DNA from: JACMLD01 sp038229695
Lineage (GTDB): Bacteria; Bacteroidota; Bacteroidia; Chitinophagales; Chitinophagaceae
NCBI GenBank assembly: GCA_038229695.1
Contig: JBBROE010000135.1
Location: 1-10,814, forward strand
Length of the DNA: 10,814 nucleotides
Direction: 5' to 3'
Positions 6,819 through 10,814 of this stretch are shown in pieces. Below the pieces are notes generated by a model that was given only the letters and a program-made list of their open reading frames with translations, was not told the origin of the DNA and did not search any database. The translations under genes and the position numbers were made by a program. The stretch's first letter is position 1; every line of letters starts with the position of its first letter.

Positions 6819-7703
6819 ATGATAAAAGAATTTTTTGCCGCCGTCCCCGGTTGCCGCAACGCGGTGCTGTTGCTCTCAGCCATGTTTTTCTTTACTGCCT
6901 GTAAAAAGTCCGTCGGAACTGTAGCACCGGCTGGCCCGCTTCCCGCCATGAACCTGGCCAACGTCAGTTATGGCAGCGCTGCGGAACAAAAAATGGATAT
7001 TTATCTCCCTGCGGGGCGATCGGCGGACAGCACCAAGGTGATCTTCCTGCTGCATGGCGGCAGCTGGAACGCAGGAGACAAAACCGATTTCAGCGGCTAC
7101 GTGTCCACCTTGCAGTCGGGTCTCCCCGGCTATGCGATTGTCAACCTCAACTACCGGCTTGCCACGGGCAACAGCAACCTTTTCCCTGCCCAGGAGAACG
7201 ATGTGAAGTCCGCGGCTGACTTCCTGTTTAGTAAAAGAGCCGACTACCATGTTTCTTCCAAATGGGTTTTACTCGGTGCCAGTGCAGGCGGGCAACTTGC
7301 CCTGCTGCAATCCTATAAATACAATCTGCCCGTTGTACCCAAAGCGGTCATTTCTTTTTTCGGGCCCACCGATCTTGCCGCGCTATACGCCGGCAACCCG
7401 CTGGTTGGGGCAGGCCTGGAAGCAGTGACCGGCACCACGCCCCTGCTGAACCCCGCGCTGTACCGGCAATCCAGCCCCATCAATTTTGTGAGCCCGCAAT
7501 CTCCGCCCACGCTGCTGCTGCAGGGCGGTGCAGATCCGATAGTGCCTCCGTCGCAGGCCGTTGCGCTTCGCGATAAACTCAGTGCCAGCCAGGTACCGGT
7601 GCAATATGTATTTTACCCTTCGGAAGGCCATGGCTGGTTAGGCGAAAATCTCACCGATTCCTTCACCAGGATATTCGCCTTTCTTAAAATCTATGCCCCC
7701 TGA
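6819..7703 (+). CDS. Alpha/beta hydrolase lipoprotein (esterase-like)
   Basis: A 294-residue serine hydrolase probably anchored by lipid to a membrane. The N-terminus has a hydrophobic stretch and a lipobox ending FFTAC, with the acylated cysteine at C28, followed by KKS. The alpha/beta-hydrolase core starts near residue 47: DIYLPAG (60-66), the oxyanion motif LLHGGSW (77-83), GYAIVNLNYRLA (104-115), the nucleophile elbow GASAG with S155, GGADPIVPP with D239, and EGHGW with H271. The complete Ser-Asp-His triad argues for activity. This arrangement is typical of the BD-FAE/COG0657-like esterases and lipases, and a carbohydrate-ester target is possible, but no substrate can be assigned. The ATG at 6819 is chosen because it gives a proper lipoprotein signal. 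It is divergent from the YcxB-like gene and 48 bases upstream of rarA. Confidence 0.88.
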   Translation: MIKEFFAAVPGCRNAVLLLSAMFFFTACKKSVGTVAPAGPLPAMNLANVSYGSAAEQKMDIYLPAGRSADSTKVIFLLHGGSWNAGDKTDFSGYVSTLQSGLPGYAIVNLNYRLATGNSNLFPAQENDVKSAADFLFSKRADYHVSSKWVLLGASAGGQLALLQSYKYNLPVVPKAVISFFGPTDLAALYAGNPLVGAGLEAVTGTTPLLNPALYRQSSPINFVSPQSPPTLLLQGGADPIVPPSQAVALRDKLSASQVPVQYVFYPSEGHGWLGENLTDSFTRIFAFLKIYAP

Positions 7704-7737
7704 CGAAACCACTCCCCTGCTCGTGGTTCTTTTTTTG

Positions 7738-7745
7738 TTACTTTG
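7738..7745 (+). promoter_or_regulatory. Possible -7 promoter box TTACTTTG for rarA
   Basis: TTACTTTG differs from TAnnTTTG at one fixed position and follows a T-rich tract (7728-7736). It would start transcription near 7750, almost at the rarA ATG (7752), giving a very short leader. No -33 TTTG is seen at the right distance. If real, it gives rarA its own promoter rather than only read-through from the hydrolase gene. Confidence 0.3.
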
Positions 7746-7751
7746 ACCAAC

Positions 7752-9008
7752 ATGACACCCCCGCTCGCAGAACGACTTCGCCCGACCACCCTGGATGAAC
7801 TCGCCGGCCAGGAACACCTTACCGGCCGGGGCAGCATATTGCGCACAGCCATCGAACAGGGAAAATTGCCTTCCATGATCTTGTGGGGCCCGCCCGGGGT
7901 GGGCAAGACCACCATCGCCAATATCATCGCCCACACGCTCAAAGCCCCGTTTTATACACTCAGCGCTATCAGCAGCGGCGTGAAAGAATTGCGGGAGGTA
8001 ATTGATGCGGCCCGCCAGCTGGACAACTGTATTCTTTTTATCGATGAAATTCATCGTTTCAATAAGGGTCAGCAGGATGCTCTGCTGGGAGCCGTGGAAA
8101 AAGGGATTGTAACCCTAATCGGCGCCACCACCGAAAACCCATCTTTTGAAGTTAATTCGGCATTGCTCAGCCGTTGCCAGGTATATGTTTTGAAACCGCT
8201 CGGTAAAGAACAATTGATCGGCCTGCTTAACCATGCGCTTTCCACCGACGCGCTGCTTCGGGATCAGCCTATCCTCCTGAAAGAAACGGAGGCGCTCGTA
8301 AACATTTCCGGGGGCGACGCACGTAAACTGCTTAACCTGCTTGAACTTGTTGTTACCCACCTCGGGAAAAATACAGACATCACCGATCAGCTTGTCATGG
8401 GCATTGCCCAAAAACGCGTGGCCCTTTATGACAAAAAAGGAGAACAGCATTACGATATCATCTCTGCTTTTATAAAATCCATTCGCGGCAGCGATCCCAA
8501 TGCGGCCGTCTACTGGCTTGCCCGCATGATCGAAGGCGGCGAGGACGTCAAATTTATCGCGCGGCGGCTCGTTATCCTGGCAAGCGAAGATATCGGTAAC
8601 GCAAATCCCACCGCCCTGGTCATGGCCAATGCCACTTTCGATGCCGTCAATAAAATAGGCTATCCCGAATCCAGGATCATTCTTTCTCAATGTGTCACCT
8701 ACCTCGCCGCGTCACCAAAAAGCAACGCCGCAGTAGCCGCCATCAGCGCCGCCATGTCAGCCGTAAAACAGTATGGCGATTTGCCCGTACCGCTGCCTAT
8801 CCGCAACGCGCCTACCAGCCTGATGAAGCATATGGATTACGGCAAGGGGTACCAGTATTCCCATAATTATGAAAACAACTTTGCGGATCAGGAATACCTG
8901 CCGGAAAAACTAAGTGGCACCGTTTTTTACCAGCCTGGAGAAAATGCGCGAGAAGAAGAGCTCCGGAAATTCTTACGCCTGCGCTGGAAAGAGAAATACG
9001 GGTATTAA
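7752..9008 (+). CDS. rarA: Replication-associated recombination protein A, AAA+ ATPase (RarA/MgsA)
   Basis: A 418-residue cytoplasmic AAA+ ATPase related to clamp-loader subunits and eukaryotic WRNIP1/Mgs1. It acts at stalled replication forks. Motifs in order: LAERLRPTTLDELAGQEHL (5-23), Walker A GPPGVGKT (46-53), Walker B LFIDEIHRFNKGQQDA (95-110), sensor 1 GATTENPSFEVNSALLSRC (124-142) with the arginine finger R141, and sensor 2 GGDARKLLN (187-195). The C-terminal oligomerisation and DNA-binding part includes SAFIKSIRGSDPNAAVYWLA (238-257), ASEDIGNANP (277-286) and LPVPLPIRNAPT (344-355). Length is normal and no residue is missing. The frame can begin at a TTG at 7743, but that codon overlaps a promoter-like box. 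The ATG three codons later gives the usual family N-terminus and is preferred. Confidence 0.97.
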   Translation: MTPPLAERLRPTTLDELAGQEHLTGRGSILRTAIEQGKLPSMILWGPPGVGKTTIANIIAHTLKAPFYTLSAISSGVKELREVIDAARQLDNCILFIDEIHRFNKGQQDALLGAVEKGIVTLIGATTENPSFEVNSALLSRCQVYVLKPLGKEQLIGLLNHALSTDALLRDQPILLKETEALVNISGGDARKLLNLLELVVTHLGKNTDITDQLVMGIAQKRVALYDKKGEQHYDIISAFIKSIRGSDPNAAVYWLARMIEGGEDVKFIARRLVILASEDIGNANPTALVMANATFDAVNKIGYPESRIILSQCVTYLAASPKSNAAVAAISAAMSAVKQYGDLPVPLPIRNAPTSLMKHMDYGKGYQYSHNYENNFADQEYLPEKLSGTVFYQPGENAREEELRKFLRLRWKEKYGY

Positions 9009-9109
9009 CGGCTGTTGAACAACTTCCCCCCTGACATCAGACGCGTTTGCCCTGGCTCGTTAAACAGGAAATATTTTATTCCTAATGGCCGGGGCTACCG
9101 CCGATCCGT

Positions 9110-9117
9110 TAAATTTA
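9110..9117 (+). promoter_or_regulatory. Possible -7 promoter box TAAATTTA for the M28 peptidase gene
   Basis: TAAATTTA matches TAnnTTTG except for the last base and lies 19 bases before the ATG at 9137, so the leader would be about a dozen bases. No well-placed -33 TTTG was found. It is reported because the 128-base gap after rarA is likely to hold a promoter and this is its best match. Confidence 0.28.
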
Positions 9118-9136
9118 CCCACCAAACAAGTAATAC

Positions 9137-10486
9137 ATGAGAAAAATCAGCACTTCGGTCCTATTGCTGTGCGCCGTAACTTTTTCGCAGGCACAAACTA
9201 TTGTCAACAGGGACCCGGTAATCGAAAAAATGCTGAAAGACGTTTCCGCAGATTCTCTGAAGAAATATATAGAAGGGCTGGTTTCATTCGGCACCCGCAG
9301 TACCATCAGTACACAGGCTGATCCGAAAAAAGGAATCGGCGCGGCCCGCAAATGGGTACTCGGTAGATTCAATGAATTCGCAAAGCAATCCGGCGGCCGG
9401 CTGACCGCTGAAATTGACACCTCCACCCTGCCGGCAGACGGTAAACGGGTGGCAGAGACCATTGTTCTCGGCAACGTGGTTGCCACGCTGAAAGGCACCG
9501 ACCCGGCCGACGACCGCATCTTTCTGATCAGTGGGCATATGGATAGCCGCCGGTCAGACGTCATGGACAAAACCGGCGACGCACCCGGCGCAAATGATGA
9601 TGGCAGTGGCACCGCGGCCGTCATGGAATGTGCGCGCATTATGTCTAAGCAATCTTTTCCCGCTACCATCATTTTCATCGCCGTCAGTGGCGAAGAGCAG
9701 GGACTGCTGGGAGCCGGCTACATGGCCAACAAGCTAAAAAAAGCAAATAAGAACGTCGAAGCCGTGCTCAATAACGACATCATGGGCAGCAACAACAGCA
9801 GTGAAACGAATATCATCGATAACACCCGCATCCGGGTATTCAGTGAAGGGCTGCCTGCCTTCGAACTCGATAAAAAGGCTGCCGGTATCAGGCAGTTCGG
9901 ACTCGAGAATGACGGCAAAGCGCGACAGCTTGCCCGTTATATTAAGGAAACCGGCGAACGGTATGTAGACAACCTGGAAGTTGTGATGATCTACCGCAAC
10001 GACCGTTTTCTCCGTGGCGGCGATCATACCCCCTACGTACAAAACGGGATAACCGCCGTTCGCATCACGGAAATGAACGAGAACTATAACCACCAGCACC
10101 AGGACGTACGCCTGGAAAAAGGCGTACAATTCGGCGATCTTACTGAGTTCATGGACTTTGAGTACCTCCGCAAGAACACGGCACTCAACCTCGCTAACCT
10201 GGCGAACCTCGCAAAATCACCCACCCAGCCGCAAAATGTAAAAATTGATGTAAAAAAGCTGGACAATTTTACGGTACTGTCGTGGGCGGCACCCAGGGCA
10301 GGAAAAACCAAAGGGTTCTATGTGCTGATGCGCGAAACGACCAGTGCCGTATGGCAAAAGAAAATATTTACCAGCCAGGACAGCATCAGCCTGCCTTATT
10401 CCAAAGACAATTATTTTTTTGCGGTACAGTCGGTAAGCGAAGACGGGAATGAAGGACTCCCTGTCGTTCCCGAAGTAGGGCGTTGA
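9137..10486 (+). CDS. Secreted M28-family zinc aminopeptidase with C-terminal Fn3-like domain
   Basis: A 449-residue exported metallopeptidase, probably removing N-terminal amino acids from peptides in the periplasm or outside the cell. A Sec signal peptide (about 1-20) ends in SQAQ. The M28 catalytic domain holds a full di-zinc site: H134 in ISGHMDSR, D154 in GANDDGSG (bridging), catalytic base E186 and ligand E187 in SGEEQG, D214 in NNDIMG, and H297 in GGDHTPY. Residues of about 366-445, from PQNVKIDVKKLDNFTVLSW to NYFFAVQSVSEDGNEG, have the strand pattern and conserved tryptophan of a fibronectin type III module and end the protein. No type IX secretion tail is seen, since only a few residues follow that module. 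The ATG at 9137 gives the signal peptide. It is transcribed in the same direction as rarA but 128 bases away, so it is probably an independent unit. Confidence 0.93.
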   Translation: MRKISTSVLLLCAVTFSQAQTIVNRDPVIEKMLKDVSADSLKKYIEGLVSFGTRSTISTQADPKKGIGAARKWVLGRFNEFAKQSGGRLTAEIDTSTLPADGKRVAETIVLGNVVATLKGTDPADDRIFLISGHMDSRRSDVMDKTGDAPGANDDGSGTAAVMECARIMSKQSFPATIIFIAVSGEEQGLLGAGYMANKLKKANKNVEAVLNNDIMGSNNSSETNIIDNTRIRVFSEGLPAFELDKKAAGIRQFGLENDGKARQLARYIKETGERYVDNLEVVMIYRNDRFLRGGDHTPYVQNGITAVRITEMNENYNHQHQDVRLEKGVQFGDLTEFMDFEYLRKNTALNLANLANLAKSPTQPQNVKIDVKKLDNFTVLSWAAPRAGKTKGFYVLMRETTSAVWQKKIFTSQDSISLPYSKDNYFFAVQSVSEDGNEGLPVVPEVGR

Positions 10487-10493
10487 TATTTAG

Positions 10494-10553
10494 GGTATCC
10501 ATCACCGGTAGCGGTACCCGTTCGGGACGGTGCTGATACCGGCAATGTTTTTT
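10494..10553 (+). terminator. Possible rho-independent terminator after the M28 peptidase gene
   Basis: Seven bases after the stop codon, GGTATC (10494-10499) can pair with GATACC (10535-10540). Alternatively, CCGGTA (10505-10510) can pair with TACCGG (10537-10542). Inside both lies CCCG-TT-CGGG (10517-10526). A run of six T (10548-10553) follows 5 bases after the second stem. The long, partly unpaired interior and the competing stems make it a weak prediction. Confidence 0.35.
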
Positions 10554-10642
10554 CATGGCGGCAGCGTTGCGTCGCAATCCGTTCAGCCGTATAGCCATGA
10601 GCAGCAAACCAGCAATTAATAACCAACACATAAACTGCAGCA

Positions 10643-10814
10643 ATGAACAGGAAACATTTTTTAAAGCGGGGTGCGGTAGCCGGGTTGGCCGTCGGCGCCC
10701 TTTCAACAGCCTCCTGCCACACCACCTCCGCGGTCTCGACCAATGCGCTTCCCGCGATGGAAAAAGACAACTTCGAACTCAATGAAGCCACCATCGATCA
10801 GCTGCGGGAAAAAA
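10643..10814 (+). CDS. Exported amidase-family protein, N-terminus only
   Basis: The first 57 codons of a gene that runs off the window. The N-terminus MNRKHFLKRGAVAGLAVGAL is a signal sequence close to the twin-arginine style (RK in place of RR, followed by FLK). It ends in STASC, where C25 could be a lipidated cysteine, although the lipobox is not ideal. The start of the mature protein, FELNEATIDQLREK (44-57), resembles the lead-in of exported amidase-signature enzymes of Bacteroidota (GatA-like fold, Ser-Ser-Lys triad). The catalytic part is outside the window, so the assignment rests on this short segment. No Shine-Dalgarno sequence is seen. The gene follows the M28 gene by 156 bases, with a possible terminator between. 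Confidence 0.65.
   Translation, partial: MNRKHFLKRGAVAGLAVGALSTASCHTTSAVSTNALPAMEKDNFELNEATIDQLREK

Noticed and set aside
7743..7751. TTG start for rarA three codons upstream of the ATG
   Set aside because: It overlaps a promoter-like TTACTTTG box, and the ATG at 7752 gives the N-terminus usual for RarA.
9066..9083. AGGAA and TTCCT inverted repeat in the rarA to M28 gap as a terminator or operator
   Set aside because: Only five pairs in an AT-rich stem, with no T run after it.

Overview
The window reads as a chromosomal segment of a Bacteroidota bacterium, most likely of the Chitinophagaceae or a related group. The grounds are lipoprotein and secretion signals of the style common in that phylum, the near absence of Shine-Dalgarno sequences before clear start codons, several TAnnTTTG-like promoter boxes, and the character of the proteins. 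The lineage is inferred from style and protein families, not from a marker gene. No rRNA, tRNA, insertion sequence, integrase or CRISPR array is visible, and no compositional break is obvious by eye.

Left part (1-3143, minus strand): two glycosyltransferases in a tight cassette. The upstream gene (837-3143) is a 768-residue GT4-type transferase fused to a large C-terminal helical domain. The next (822 down to 1) is a GT4 transferase cut by the window edge. They are 14 bases apart and are probably co-transcribed for synthesis of some glycan or glycoconjugate that cannot be named from here. A 443-base region without a convincing gene follows (3144-3586).

Middle part (3587-6650): fabV, an enoyl-ACP reductase of fatty-acid synthesis, reads leftward. 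Reading rightward from the same 198-base divergent gap is an overlapping pair: a HipA-like kinase with a TTG start and a DUF3037 protein. The pair ends 12 bases from the stop of a convergent, two-pass membrane protein of YcxB type. The kinase/DUF3037 pair is the least understood unit here and the best candidate for an undescribed system.

Right part (6819-10814, all plus strand): a lipoprotein alpha/beta hydrolase, the replication-associated ATPase rarA, a secreted M28 zinc aminopeptidase with an Fn3-like tail, a possible terminator, and the first 57 codons of an exported amidase-family protein. RarA is housekeeping; the other three are exported hydrolases consistent with a scavenging lifestyle, but nothing shows that they act in one pathway.
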